From positions 10,046,222 through 10,110,221 of the forward strand of contig NC_084818.1 of the NCBI RefSeq assembly GCF_963583255.1: a stretch of 64,000 nt of DNA, in the 5' to 3' direction. The position numbers and the translations under genes are program-made. Below, in pieces: positions 49,101 through 61,000 of the stretch. This DNA comes from Pyrus communis. Lineage: Eukaryota; Streptophyta; Magnoliopsida; Rosales; Rosaceae. Numbering within the stretch: position 1 is the first letter of the stretch; every line of letters begins with the position of its first letter. The notes under the pieces are model-generated. The model was not told where the DNA came from. It did no database searches and saw only the letters and a program-made list of their open reading frames with translations.

Positions 49101-50981
49101 GAATCCTTTGTAGAAAAATAGGAGGATTCAAACGAATCTTGTCATAAGAAGGCTTAATAATAAGATTTCCCATAGAGCAGGTTTAACATGCGATTCCTTG
49201 AATCGAACCTAAATTTCGGGTTAGTGGATGCATGTGTGATGATTTGAGGATATAACGTATCGTTGTTCGTCCAGGGTGTCTCAAACGAACATGCCAAAGT
49301 GTAATTTTGTGCGCGGTCCTAGAGGTAGGGCCGACCACATAGTGGCTTTCTGTAGGACGTATGGTCGTAGTATACAGAACACTCAGGATATGCTCTATCT
49401 TATCTAGAATACACTTCTGGCTATATTCGTAGAAACTGATGCACATAAATTCAATTCTGTTTTCTACATAGGTTTTAGCATGGTAATTGTTATCTCTAAT
49501 ATCCTTGAAACTCGACAACGTTCTTCCAGAATGCCAAGAATAGATGCCTCATCAACGGTCAAGATTATACCATTGGACAACATTATACGTGTCTTACCAT
49601 ATCCTTCGATCATATTGGATGGTCCTGAGAGGGTTTCAAAGGTGCATTTTTAGGTATGAAGTTAGTGAAATAGATGCGTTCACACAAAACGGTGTGCATG
49701 GTTGCATTATCTGACAGACAACTAACTTTCCCACTAGTCATACCTAGAAATAAAAATTAATTTGAATCGGTCACATGAAAAAAAATTCTTAAAACAAATA
49801 TCCATTCAAAATAGTTTAAGTATTCAAGGATGGTAATTAAAAAAAAAAAAACTTAATATCCAAAAAACAAATCACTAACAAATAATACAAACATAAAAGA
49901 AAATTGTTCAAAATTAAAAACAAGGGGGGTTCAGCCACTATATGAAATTCGGCCCCATTATTCTAAAATTTAATTAGAAATAGTTCATGTCTAAGATTCT
50001 AATCTTCCATAGGGGTGGTATCCTCCTGAAAGTCAAAAACCTCTATCTTGGTACTTTCTGGTTCATTCACTTGCACAAAGGTTGATTCAAACTTCTTACG
50101 ACGAGAATGATATTCAGCAACAACCTTCTGGGGAGCACGGCAAACACAGGACCAATGGTCATTTGAACCACATCAGTAACACATGTCCGCATCTATGGTT
50201 TCAGGTGCTTTGCCCTTATTCTTGATGTTTGGGGCCTTGAGAGCAAAGTTATGGAGGTTATGGGCTTGGTTTCCTCCCTTAGATGAGCCTTAGCTCTGTT
50301 GACTTTGACGAGGTGGCTTCTGGCCGCCCCTACCACCCCTATGTTGGCGTTTTAGGCGTTGGTTTGTGCTATAATATGTTTCAGGCACATCAGTCACCCC
50401 AGTAGGTCGAGCTTGATGATTTTTCATCAATAGCTGATTCTGTTTTCCAACGAGAAGTAAAACAGAGATCAAATTTGAAAACTTAGTGAACTTCTAAGTC
50501 CTATATTATTGCTGCAAGACAATATTAGTAGCAGGGAAGGTTGAATAGGTCTTCTCCAGGAGATCCTCTTCGGTCAAGGTCTCGTTATAGAACACAAGAA
50601 GTGATCGGATTCGACAAACTTTAGAATTATATTCATTCACTGAATTTTAAAGTCTTGGAAGCATAAATGCTACCAGTCATGTCTTGCTTCATGCAAGAAT
50701 ATGTCATTTTGGTGATCAAAATGATCAACCAAAGCGACCCAGAATGCTCCTGGATCCTTCTCAGTAAGGTACTCGATTTGCAGTGCATCATAAATGTGTC
50801 TTCGGATAAAGATCATGGCAGTGACTTTCTCAGCTTCGCCAACCGTGTTGTCCATCTCATCTTCAATGGCGGGACGCAAATTCTTTGCAGTGAGGTGAAG
50901 CTTCACATCTTGGACCCACTTGAGGTAGTTTCTTCTAGAATCCTCTTAAGCGGTGAAGTCGAGTTTGTTTAAATTTAACAT
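46153..50981 (-). pseudogene. Copia gag-pol remnant
   Basis: Read right to left. Gag begins at 50981 (MLNLNKLDFTA, then a stop) with WVQDVKLHLTAKNLRPAIED. A zinc knuckle near 50150-50180 reads CY-stop-CGSNDHWSCVC, so it is broken. GAG-pre-integrase follows at 49183-49518 (HVRLRHPGRTTIRYIL). The integrase core is at about 48635-49173, split by frameshifts. Reverse transcriptase: MRYKTRLVAQGFSQLPRIDY at 47638, SLYDLKQSGRMWYNRLSEYL near 47370, and the catalytic YVDD at 47202-47213, still present. RNase H: AQCTRSDIFFLVNFLARYSN and SWMSTKQTLVATSSNHAKI. Many stops and frameshifts; cannot make protein. Confidence 0.9.
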
Positions 50982-52562
50982 GTTCCTATCACAAAATAAA
51001 TGGAGAAGATGTGGTTAGTGTAATGAAGAAAAAAAATTAGTCCATTCACATAGGAGTAGAACATTTAGGTTCTAATAGACATGTATTGGTTTAAATTTAC
51101 ATGAAAAAACTTCGGGTTTTCATAGGTGATGTTTTTAAGGAAAACTTCAGGTTTTCAAATAAGGCATGTTTCTAGAAACTTCAAGTTTCGAAATAATTAT
51201 GAACTTCAGGTTCATATGTTCCTGCAGACAAACACAAATATATATATACACACACAGAAATATGCAACAAGAAAATATGCAAATAGAACATCAGGTCTAC
51301 AATTATAATTGAATAATTATTTGGAGTTCGGGCCAAATTTAAAGTGTGGGGGAAAATAATAAAACCCATATGGCCTAACAAATAATTAGGCAATTAAATT
51401 TGGGGCCCAAAATAAGGGGCCAAAGCCCCCACGGGTGGGCTAATCAAATTTATACCGTGGACTAGGGCCAAAAACTGGGTTTAGATAAACGTGGGTTGAT
51501 CAGGCCCCAAATAGAATCTGGGTTACGAGCCGAGTAGCAGCAAACGGGTTGCAATAACTGGGTCCAAAAAACAGAGGCCCAGGTGCACTGATGCACTAAC
51601 TGTAGGCTGGGATCGTGTGTATGCGGAACATGGATGCACCATCACAAGGCTGGGATCCGGTACATCACGGGCGCAGAGTCACCATAGCCTTAGGGGTTGG
51701 TGTCGCCCTTTGGGTCAAGTCGTGAACTTAGGCCCATCAAGTGAGTCCAGTCTGAACAAATTTTCATTGCAGGCCAAGAAGGCCAACCCAATTAGGCTTG
51801 GGTTTCAACCAAAAGAACACCCTAGCTTCATTTGGTGTGGTCACCGGGGACGAAGGCCGGCGTCACCACTTCAGGCGACCGTGTTCTGGGCAAAAGAACT
51901 TGGTGCAAGTCAAGGGTTTGACATGGAATTCGATGGTGTGATGGAGAAAAAAGGGAAATCTCGACGTCCATAAACCAAAAAAACCCTCGGATTCAAATTT
52001 GGGGTTTTCGAATCCATGGAGATTCATACGAATCTCGACCAAAATCAAAGTTGACTACGACTGCAAGTCATCGAGGATGGCAAGGCATGGCTACAGGCCA
52101 TGCATGGGATGCCATAAAGGGTGTCAAAGTTTGGCAGGTGGACGACGTCGAAATGACATCGTGGATCTGGGTTCCAAAGGCGTGGAGCTTCTAGCTCCAG
52201 TGTAAGCTTAGGTCATGGGTTCGAAAAACCCTAAAAAAATTTTGATTTTTTTTTCAATCAATTCAATGTATATTTAATTAAATAATTTAATGAATGAATA
52301 TATATATAGAGGATGCAATTCATGTTATTCAACAATTATGGATATAATGCATACATAGTTTATGTAGAATCTAAAATTTGAAAAACATAAAGTTGGGTCA
52401 TGCATTATGATGAATGTTCAAGTTATCATGGTTACAAAAATATCGAGATAAAAACCGTTGTTTTGAAAGAACCTGATTGCATAATGATATTGGTGAACTG
52501 GTTTGCTGTAGAAAACTTCCACGTCAGATCCTAAGCGCAACGGTATAAGCGTGTTGATAACG
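50982..52562 (-). other. Long Copia leader region
   Basis: Between gag and the 5' LTR. 51340-52210 is GC-richer and gives scattered frames with no domain that I recognise. It may be captured or unrelated DNA, or a true long leader. Confidence 0.4.
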
Positions 52563-52767
52563 TATTGTGGCCTATATTTAACTGACAGGGGAAAGGGGGT
52601 TGGCGACACAGAGAAAATATAGAGAAATATGTGTTTGTAAGGTTGGTAATAAGAGAGAGAAGAAATCCTTATCCTCCAAGGAATACAAGTCCTAATAGGG
52701 TAGAATAACTAGAATCAAATCTAATCTAGAATTTACACAATCACACTTCAATAAAAAGTTTATAACA
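52563..52767 (-). repeat. 5' LTR of the Copia element
   Basis: 205 bases, with shared blocks TTGTGGCC, AATAAGAGAGAGAA, AATACAAGTCCTAATAGGGT and AAGTTTATAACA. Confidence 0.88.
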
Positions 52768-52772
52768 TTTAG

Positions 52773-53043
52773 TTTCTTTTTTATATAATTTTATGTTTTA
52801 TCCAAAAGTTTCTTCGATACTACTTGAGAATAATGCGGAAATGAATAGGTAGGATTCAAAACCAAAGATTTAAAGCAAGTGGCCCTTTATCATGGTGGTG
52901 GAAATGTGTTAAGTCCTTACATGACGGTGTGTGTTTAAATTTCATCGATAACTAATCTAACATCTAACATAACAAAATCTATTTTTTTTACCAAAACCAA
53001 AAAAACCAAAAAGAACAAAAAAAAAAAAAAGACAAAAAAACAA

Positions 53044-53074
<31 letters not shown>

Positions 53075-54084
53075 CAAAACAAAACAAAAGATTTTTAAAC
53101 AATTATGATACTCAAGACTTAATATAACAAAATTTATCTTTCGACAAAAAAAAAAAACAAAAGATTTAAGCAATTATGAAACTCAAGACTTAACATCTAC
53201 AACACTCAGTATTTAATTACCTACAACATTTGCATATGTTAGATACAATTATTATCTGATGGTCGTATATAATTTTTGTGAATATATATATAGTTAATTA
53301 TTTGACCGTCAAGATGATAAGTATATTAAATACATAATAATGTAGTCAAACCCTACGTGGCATTAAAAACACACCTATTTTATTCATGGATTTTTGAATT
53401 AAAACTCATTTAACTCTTGTATGTGGTTCAATATCCTAGTAAATAGAATGTTCGATTTTTGCCTATGCATTATGGATTCGAAACTCCTCCTCTTCTAATG
53501 TAACAGTTTCAAAGCCTTTCCCCTTTTGTAATAATAATAAATTTTTTAAATAAAAAAAATCTCGTTTAACCCTAATAAGCTAATTAATTGTCTCCAGTTC
53601 ACATGACATTATGTTGAATCCAGTAAAGTAAGATTGTAACTAAGTGATTGGTTGCATGGTTGAGTTTGGCTCTAAGCCTACAAGGCAAACCCTAGCCACC
53701 ATGGTTCGGTAGCAAAAAATCACAGTACAGTAGTACTCATGCTCTCTCCTTTAATTGTTTGGTACACCCTAATAAGTTCCTCTACACTACATTAAGGTGC
53801 ATTTGTATTAGAACCATAAAGAATGTGGAATTGATTTTCTGTGCGACTTCGGAGTAAAAATTGTAGAATCGAGTTTTGTAAATTACGTGTTTGATATCAA
53901 ATTATTGTGATTGATCTATTGTGTAAAAAGAAAAGGAGAAACAGTGACAATAAACCCATCATTGAGGTATTTAGCTAGGAATCGCTTTCAATTTTCATCT
54001 TCCTTTGATTCTACTCAATTAAGGCCCACCAACGTCATTATTGTGCCTCCTAATCTTAATAAACCTTATAACCTCAATCGAATG
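52773..54084. other. Intergenic DNA with simple repeats
   Basis: 53050-53087 is an (AAAAC)n microsatellite of about eight units. CAATTATGATACTCAAGACT and a near copy recur about 75 bases apart (53100 and 53173). No gene is supported. Confidence 0.5.
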
Positions 54085-54297
54085 AGGATCCTCTCTGGAT
54101 CATCTTTATGAAGATTTCAAGGATTTTCTAATCACATACGCTCATTGTACATCGTGTGGTTAGAAATCATTGTAAATTATTTTTATTTAAAATTAAATAT
54201 AAACAGTACATGACAAAAAATGATCGCACGATATACAATAAATGGATGTGATTGGAGGATCTCTGGAATCCTCACAAAGAGTATCCTCATTCACCTT
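54085..54297. repeat. Foldback MITE, family E copy 2
   Basis: AATGAGGATCCTCTCTGGAT at the left and GAGTATCCTCATTC at the right are inverted partners; the inner arms are CATTGTACATCGTGTGG and CACGATATACAATAAATGG. Confidence 0.6.
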
Positions 54298-54354
54298 AAA
54301 CATATAAAAGAAATCATTATGAATATCTGATGCCCAATCACGAAACACAATCCA

Positions 54355-54690
54355 ATGATTTTGTTTTTCGTAAAAATAGTCTTTGATATTAACATAACTT
54401 CTCACTTTGATTTTTGAGATTGAAAGTCGATAACTATTTTGTTTTTCGTAAATGGTTATTGAGTGTTCATCGACAACTATGTTGGTCCCTCCGTTTAAAA
54501 TCTTTGTTAATTGATTGTATCTTTGTCTAATCAAACCCTCCACTTGCATTTCCATTTAGTGAAGATTTTTATAAACAAAATGATTGACAATAGAGAAACT
54601 CAAGAACCACTTCACTAAAGTAAATTTTTTTTTTTTTTCAATCTCAAAGATCATTTTGATTAAAAAGCCAATCAAAACAACCAACAATGT
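54355..54690. repeat. Foldback MITE, family A copy 3 (diverged)
   Basis: The left arm carries TAGTCTTTGATATTAACATA; the right part CTCAAGAACCACTTC and TCATTTTGATTAAAAAGCC follow the family A layout. Confidence 0.45.
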
Positions 54691-54699
54691 CTGCTTTGA

Positions 54700-55310
54700 A
54701 AAGTCGATCTACTGTCCCCCAACTATCAACATGTGCGAAGAAGGTAATGGGTCCTCTTTAAGAAATGTGCATCATGAGAACAGTCATTGCCTAGGGTGGA
54801 TGGAAGACTATAATTTTATAAGGTTTCGGGGGCCGTGCGTTGGTTTTTCCACTGTTGGATTGTGCTTTCTTTTGGTAATGAGAAATGTTAATGAGACTCT
54901 CTTAATAGTGGGATTCTCCTTGACATCTCTGTCACTTCATGTTTTTGACACAATATTATATAATATCGCACGAGAATTGACTTAAATAATAAGGTGGAGG
55001 TAATTTTCTTGTGTTGTTCATGTCTTGGGGGACCTACACGCGTCAACCTCCTTTAACTTTCTTGATGTACCCCACTAAGAACTGTTAAGCACATGAGTGA
55101 AGATAATTTAATCGCATTGGAGGAGACAACATTGTCATCACACACCACACTTTTTTCCTTAAAAATAGTTTACCTATGATATTAAAGAAAGTTTTTACAA
55201 AAAAAAAAAAAATTGATATTAAAGAAAGTTGAGTTTCATGCCTAACTACTTATAAACTTATGTGATGTTTTTCTTTTCTTTGATATGGAATTGATTTTCT
55301 CAACAAGCCT
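54700..55310. other. Intergenic DNA
   Basis: Contains a 133-codon frame ending at 54985 with hydrophobic stretches but no family resemblance; it overlaps MITE sequence and is not called. Nothing else is seen. Confidence 0.35.
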
Positions 55311-55319
55311 CTTATGTGT

Positions 55320-55535
55320 GCGAACTTTCAAGCTTAGTACGTGGACAACATAAATTGAGTGTTGTGGAGCATGTGTGACCATTGAACTTCATACACGGGA
55401 CAACCTGCTCTGATACTATGAAAACAGTTGAGTTTCCACCACAAAACCAAGGCTATATGACGAATAACCCAACTACGTATAAGCACATATAATGTCACTC
55501 CCTTTTCAATTTGTGCCATAGATATTCTCAACATG
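55320..55535 (-). mobile_element. TRIM retrotransposon, copy 2 (degraded)
   Basis: Shares GTGGACAACA, GTGGAGCA and CCTGCTCTGATACTAT (minus-strand primer-binding site), and AGTTGAGTTTCCACCACAAA with the TRIM at 8243-8611. Only one LTR is recognisable. Confidence 0.5.
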
Positions 55536-56264
55536 TACTTATATCAATTAATTTCAAAGTAAAAAATGATAATACCTTTTCATTCTATTTTGTCGCTCTT
55601 CATTACATCTTGAAATATTACACGATAATTAAACTGTCTATTGAATCTCAAGTCCGAAATCCTTAACTATTATCTAGGTTAAATTTAGTTTTGTAACTTA
55701 TAATATGTCTACAAATTTTAATGAGTGGCTCTAATAATTTATTTGTTTTGATAATGTAGACACGTCTATGTTAAGCTAAGGACGTAAGGACTTTCAACAT
55801 GATGAATTTATTCATTTGTGTTTTATGAAAAACAGAAAAGCATGATGTTACTTAAGACAAAGACTCCTAATGCGATTGAAACTTTCCACCTGATTCGTTT
55901 CATATCACAGCAGAAATCTTTTAAACCATAATTTTTTTATTTCCCAATTTTAAATTAATAACGGAAGGTGACCAAAATTTTAAACCACAATCACCTTCTT
56001 CAACCTCCAAAAATGTTTTTCTAATCATTGGTTTAACACTAACCACAACAATTGACTCAGTAGAAAAGTGTGAACAACAGCTTTTTAAAAAGAAAAAACT
56101 GGAGGTGTGGGTTTGATATTTTGTAAGCCGTGAATTTGCTTGATTGTGATCACATGTATAGTGCAATTCCCAACTAATCTCATTCAAACTCGGAAGAGAT
56201 AGATAATTGTGGTTCACCAGTTGTCTCCTTTTTTTCTTTTTTTTTCTTTTTTTTCTTTTCAAAT

Positions 56265-56705
56265 AGAGTAAATTGTAATAGTGGTCCCTTAACTTTAACT
56301 CAATTAGAGCAACGATCTCTCAACTGAAAATCCATTACCATTGATTCCTCAACTCATCAAAACGTGCATTCATGGTCCCTTAACTAAAAATCTATTACCA
56401 TTGGTCCCTCAACTTTAATCCAACTGGAGAAATGATTTTTCAACTTTAACCCAATTGTAGCAAAGGTCATTCCAACATAACTCATTTTGACTCATTTTGA
56501 CAAAATTCTGACAAAGTTGACGAAAAAGACCATAGCTAAGTTAAGGGCTCCCAATTGTAGTTTGACAAAATTTTGACGAAGTTGACAAAATTACCATAGC
56601 CACACATTTTGATGAATTGAGGGACCAATAGTAAAAGATTTTTAATTGAGAGACCATTGCTCCAATTTAATTAAAGTTGATGGACCATTGCTACAATTTA
56701 CTCTT
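56265..56705. mobile_element. Foldback MITE, family B copy 2
   Basis: Ends AGAGTAAATTGTAATAGTGG and (minus) AGAGTAAATTGTAGCAATGG, with TTCAAAT at both flanks as a likely target duplication of about 7 bases. The interior has the same order of blocks as 2731-3165. Confidence 0.65.
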
Positions 56706-57063
56706 TCAAATAATAATAATAATTTTTGAAAACTAATGTTTAATCTATGATATAAATTAAACCTATTGGCATATTGGTAAGTACCTAGAAGTCAGTAAAT
56801 CCTGAATTACAAGATTGACAATGGTAAAACAACCAGATTAATATGGAAAATAAGTTTCGATTCAGGTTTATCTTAACCGTTGGATCACGAAGTCACGTGT
56901 ATAAAATTTCATGACGGTGCACTACACGGTAAGAATATCAAATAATAAATCAACAAATATATAATAAATTATAAGCTCAAACGTCTTAGTTCAACATACA
57001 TATTGGTTTGTCCAACATGTCGTTGATTACTTGGTTTTTGATTAGTCCTATTGCAGTGGATTA

Positions 57064-57500
57064 TGTCACATCCCGGCCCGGAGCGGATTACTTCCCGATC
57101 CCGCTTCACCACCGTAGCACGATATTGTCCGCTTTGAGCTTACCATTCCCTCACGGTTTTGTTTTTGGGAACTCACGAGCAACTTCCCAGTGGGTCACCC
57201 ATCATAGGATTGCTCTAGCCCCTTCTCGCTTAACTTCCCAGTGGGTCACCCATCATGGGATTGCTCTAGCCCCCTTCTCGCTTAACTTCGGAGTTCTTAC
57301 GGAACCCGAAGCCAGTGAGCTCCCAAAAGGCCTCGTGCTAGGTAGAGATGAGAATATACATTTAAGGATCACTCCCCTGGACGATGTGAGATGTCACAAT
57401 CCACCCCCCTTAGGGGTCCGACGTCCTCGTCGGCACACCACGGCCAAGGTTAGGCTCTGATACCAAATTGTCATATTCCGTCCCGGATCGGGATGTGACA
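57064..57500 (-). mobile_element. Cassandra (5S rRNA-bearing TRIM), rearranged
   Basis: Flanked by GATTA on both sides (57059-57063 and 57501-57505). On the minus strand: a 32-base stub of 5' LTR (57500-57469), then a TTTGGTATCAGAGCC primer-binding site, a 70-base interior ending in GGGGGGTGGAT, and a full 335-base 3' LTR (57398-57064), TGTGACATC...GATGTGACA. The LTR carries 5S rRNA-derived sequence (AACTCCGAAGTTAAGCG, GATGGGTGACC, CTGGGAAGT), the hallmark of Cassandra. There is no coding capacity. Confidence 0.88.
57181..57292 (-). repeat. 5S rRNA-derived segment, tandemly duplicated
   Basis: AACTTCCCAGTGGGTCACCC starts at 57181 and again at 57232, giving two units of 51 and 52 bases. On the minus strand each holds the AAGTTAAGCG (A box), GATGGGTGACC (intermediate element) and CTGGGAAG (C box) parts of the 5S internal promoter. 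The join uses the shared GAAGTT. Confidence 0.85.
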
Positions 57501-57505
57501 GATTA

Positions 57506-58429
57506 CGAGGCAAGAATATCAGTCGTAAAACAACAAATATAGAATAAGTAGTAAGCTCAAACGTCTTTGTTTTCTGCATGAATTTATTTCATATATAATG
57601 AGATAAGAATATCCTAGTAAATAACTAATTTAATATAAGTAGTAAGTTCAAACGTCTTCCTTTTGTGCTTGAATCTGTCTCGTATGTATGCATTGTCAAT
57701 AATCACATGTGCAAACACTATCACGAAAATAAATCACGAGATATAAATATCAATAGTAAAACGACAAATATAAAACAAGCAGTAAGTTCAAATGTCTTTC
57801 TCTCAGGTCTTATCTCATATAATAATAGTAAAACAATATATGTAGATTATTTAGAAAGCTCAAACATTTTCCTTTCGAAAGCTCAATCATTTCTATCGTG
57901 TTTTTTCCTTTGGACCAAGAAATTAAAAGCTGTTACTAACTAAACTTACCATAATTAATTACATGAGATAATTGTAAATATAAATAGATTAGCTTTAAGT
58001 CCTTTAATTATAAACAAAATGACTTATATAAAACGGATTTTAATAGACATGTTACAATTGAATAATTTTTTGTTAAAAACGATATATTATTAGACCAGAA
58101 CCCAAATAAGTATAATAAGCTTGTTTTTGTAAATTAGAAATATAACCAAAATTTGAACATCATATAAAATATAGTCACACTTTTTGAGTTTTTGATATTA
58201 ATAACTAAAAGTTGATAAAAAGAAAAAGTATTAATATACCCTCAAAGTTCAAAATGGATAAATCGAAAGTTGATATGAAGTCATCGCTTGCAATTATATC
58301 AGTAATTTCATATTAACTTTTAATTATGATTAATACAACTTAAAAGCGTGACTTTAATTCTATCAGAAATCTTAATTTTTAATTATTTTCAAATTTCCCA
58401 TTCTTTTGCATGTGCTTCTCATTTGTCAA
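57506..58429. other. Intergenic AT-rich DNA upstream of the bHLH gene
   Basis: Repeated AGTAAGTTCAAACGTCTT-type blocks (57542, 57637 and 57780). No gene or delimited element; distal promoter of the bHLH gene is possible near 58380-58430. Confidence 0.4.
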
Positions 58430-59158
58430 ACATACACACACAAAAGAATCTCTGCCGACTACTTCTCAAACCCTGAAGCCGAAAGCTTCAACCACGGTTC
58501 AAAACTAACCCCAAATCAGAGCTTAAGCTTTTAACCACGGTTCACTCGTGCTGTTAGGATTTTGGAGGAAGAGAGTCCAACAACAAAGAAAACAGAGATC
58601 AAACGTTGTAAAACCCAGTTTCTAATTCTCTCTCTCTCTCTGTCTCTCTCTCTCTAACCACCACACTTTTGCTTTTACACAAACCAAAGGCCGAACCTTT
58701 TTTTATGGTATTTTTTCTGGGCTGTCGTTATTGTTCGTGACATCGCTGCCTGTTTGGTTTCCGGGAAAATTTTTGTTTTTTCTCTCACTTTCCGGGAATG
58801 GTTGCTGTGCCCAACACTCTTCTTTCTTCGCTGCCTTGCGCAATCATGTCCTCATGATCTCATTTGTTTTGCCGAAGCTGGTGTGTGTAGTTTTTTCCTA
58901 ACCCTTTGTGTTTTCTGGATTTATTTTGTTGTATTTTTTCTGGGTTTTGCTTTTTACTTAGAATTATCGGCTTTTGAGATTTGAAATTGTAGTCCTGGTG
59001 GGAGTGTTTGATTTGGTTGAATGTATAAAGTTTTGGTTTTAGTAAAAAAAGTCGGGATTTTTCATGGTTTAGGGGGTATTTGGGGCTGAGATTTGATCTG
59101 GGGTTTGAAAATTTTAGCTCGATTTTTATAGGGTGGTTGATTTTTCTGGATTTTGGAG
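58430..59158 (+). promoter_or_regulatory. 5' leader of the bHLH gene with uORFs and a CT microsatellite
   Basis: A CT-rich microsatellite lies at about 58628-58660. Three short ATG-initiated uORFs follow: 58705-58740 (11 aa), 58798-58857 (19 aa) and 58854-58901 (15 aa), the last two overlapping as ATGA. The stretch 58880-59150 is very T-rich and could be a 5' UTR intron. If the leader is unspliced, the uORFs would be expected to dampen translation. The transcription start is not defined by the sequence. Confidence 0.45.
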
Positions 59159-61000
59159 ATGAAGATTGAGATGGGTTTAGGAGGAGGGGTTTGGGATGAT
59201 GAAGATAAAGCCATGGTTGCTGCAGTTTTAGGAACCAGAGCTTTCGATTACTTGATTTCGAGCGCGGTTTCCTCGAATGAGAATTCATGTATGGGTATAG
59301 GGACTGATGAGAATTTGCACAACAAGCTCTCGGATCTCGTGGAGCGTCCGAATGCATCGAATTTTAGCTGGAATTATGCCATTTTCTGGCAGATTTCTAG
59401 GTCCAAGTCTGGGGATTGGGTTCTGTGTTGGGGTGATGGTTCTTGTAGAGAACCTAAGGAAGGTGAAGTGTCCGAAACCACGAGGATTCTCGGTCTTAGG
59501 CTTGATGATGGGACCCAGCAGAGGATGAGGAAGATAGTGCTGCAAAAGTTGCACAATTTGTTTGGGAGCTCAGATGAGTATAATGGTGCTCTTGGATTAG
59601 ACCGAGTCACCGATATGGAGATGTTCTTGCTTGCGTCCATGTATTTTTCGTTTCCAAGAGGAGAGGAGGGTCCTGGCAAGTGCTTTGCATCTGGGGAGCA
59701 TGTCTGGCTCTTGGACTTGTTGAAATCAGGGTCGGAGTATTGCGTTCGATCGTTTCTTGCTAAGTCTGCTGGAATTCAGACCATTGTTTTAGTCCCAACA
59801 GATGTTGGTGTAGTTGAATTGGGTTCAGTGAGATGCATAGGGGAGCGTTTAGAGTTGTTGCAGTCCATAAGGTCACTGTTCCCTACACAGTCCTCACACA
59901 TGAGGGCTAAGCCAGTGGCAGGTGTGCCGATGATTGGAAGGAGGAGAGATGAAAATGTCCACCTAACTAATCTGAGCCCTGTGGAGAGAGGGGAAGCAGT
60001 TCCCAAGATTTTCGGGCAAGATTTGAACTCAGGAAACTCAGTTCGGCCTCGTTATAGAGAAAAACTTGCTGTTAGAAAGTTGGAGGAGAGGCCCTGGGAT
60101 GTGTACTCAAATGGGAATAGGATTGCATTTTCAAGTCCTCGAAATGGTATTCATGGTTCGAATTGGCCGCACAATCATGATGTGAAACAGGGGAGCCCAA
60201 CTGAGATGTATGCTTCGCAAAGTCCGGTGAATAATTTACAGGAGCTTGTCGATGGGGTCAGGGATGATTTTCGTCATAACCATTATCAACCACAGAAGCA
60301 GGTGCCGATGCAAATCGACTTTTCAGGGGCCACTTCAAGGCCTTCCGTGGCTCCCCGGCCCATTGGTGTGGATTCTGAAAATTCAGACGCTGAAGCTCCA
60401 TGCAAGGAAGACCAGCCAGGCACAGCTGATGAAAGGAGGCCACGGAAAAGGGGTAGGAAGCCTGCAAATGGAAGAGAAGAGCCACTCAATCATGTGGAGG
60501 CAGAGAGGCAGCGGCGGGAGAAGCTAAATCAGCGGTTTTATGCTTTAAGAGCTGTTGTGCCCAATATATCCAAGATGGACAAGGCATCCTTGTTGGGAGA
60601 TGCCATTGCTTACATCAACGAGCTCCAGGCGAAGCTTAAAGTCATGGAAGCAGAGAGGGAGAACCTCGGGGGCACTTCAAGAGACGCTTCAGCCTTGGGG
60701 GCTAGCTCAGGTATGGAAATTCAGAACCAGGCACCTGAGGTTGATATTCAAGCTGTTAATGACGAGGTTATTGTAAGGGTGAGCTGCCCTTTGGATTCAC
60801 ACCCTGCATCAAGAGTCGTCGAAGCATTCAAAGAGGCACAAATCACGGTTGTTGAGTCAAAACTTGCAGCAGCAGACGACACTGTGCTCCATACATTTGT
60901 TGTCAAGTCTCAAGGATCGGAGCGGTTGACGAAGGAGAAGTTGATTGCAGCATTTTCCCGTGAATCCAACTCGTTACAGTCATTGTCATCAGTCGGGTAG
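59159..61000 (+). CDS. MYC-type bHLH transcription factor (JAM/AIB clade, bHLH13-like)
   Basis: Encodes 613 residues in one exon. The N-terminal bHLH-MYC_N region, which in this family binds JAZ/MYB partners, spans about residues 45-230 and includes [28 protein letters not shown] and [21 protein letters not shown] linker with the basic patch [13 protein letters not shown] precedes the bHLH domain at about 440-490. Its basic region [16 protein letters not shown] keeps the His-Glu-Arg contacts for E-box/G-box (CACGTG) binding, and the helices continue [21 protein letters not shown]-terminal ACT-like region ([20 protein letters not shown], about 535-600) fits dimerisation. JAM proteins (bHLH3, 13, 17) repress jasmonate responses by competing with MYC2. 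The ATG at 59159 is the first in frame; MGLGGG at 59171 is an alternative start. The gene appears intact. Clade membership is likely; choice between bHLH13 and AIB is unresolved. Confidence 0.94.
   Translation: MKIEMGLGGGVWDDEDKAMVAAVLGTRAFDYLISSAVSSNENSCMGIGTDENLHNKLSDLVERPNASNFSWNYAIFWQISRSKSGDWVLCWGDGSCREPKEGEVSETTRILGLRLDDGTQQRMRKIVLQKLHNLFGSSDEYNGALGLDRVTDMEMFLLASMYFSFPRGEEGPGKCFASGEHVWLLDLLKSGSEYCVRSFLAKSAGIQTIVLVPTDVGVVELGSVRCIGERLELLQSIRSLFPTQSSHMRAKPVAGVPMIGRRRDENVHLTNLSPVERGEAVPKIFGQDLNSGNSVRPRYREKLAVRKLEERPWDVYSNGNRIAFSSPRNGIHGSNWPHNHDVKQGSPTEMYASQSPVNNLQELVDGVRDDFRHNHYQPQKQVPMQIDFSGATSRPSVAPRPIGVDSENSDAEAPCKEDQPGTADERRPRKRGRKPANGREEPLNHVEAERQRREKLNQRFYALRAVVPNISKMDKASLLGDAIAYINELQAKLKVMEAERENLGGTSRDASALGASSGMEIQNQAPEVDIQAVNDEVIVRVSCPLDSHPASRVVEAFKEAQITVVESKLAAADDTVLHTFVVKSQGSERLTKEKLIAAFSRESNSLQSLSSVG

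Larger units (their letters stand above)
45037..52767 (-). mobile_element. Ty1/Copia LTR retrotransposon, decayed, with a nested hAT element
   Basis: LTRs at 45037-45247 and 52563-52767, flanked by TTTAG on both sides (45032-45036 and 52768-52772). On the minus strand, 5' LTR to 3' LTR runs right to left: CGTTATCAACACG follows the 5' LTR (primer-binding region), and AAGGAGGAG directly precedes the 3' LTR (polypurine tract). Gag, integrase, reverse transcriptase and RNase H pieces occur in Copia order. The LTRs have diverged strongly, with several indels, so the insertion is old. A 556-bp hAT-like element interrupts the 3' region. The 1.5 kb between the 5' LTR and gag is unusually long and holds no recognisable domain. 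Confidence 0.92.

Noticed and set aside
54584..54985. 133-codon frame with hydrophobic segments
   Set aside because: Starts inside MITE sequence, shows no family resemblance and has no promoter features.
57008..57460. 150-codon frame upstream of the bHLH gene
   Set aside because: It is a translation of the Cassandra LTR; its internal repeat is the duplicated 5S segment.
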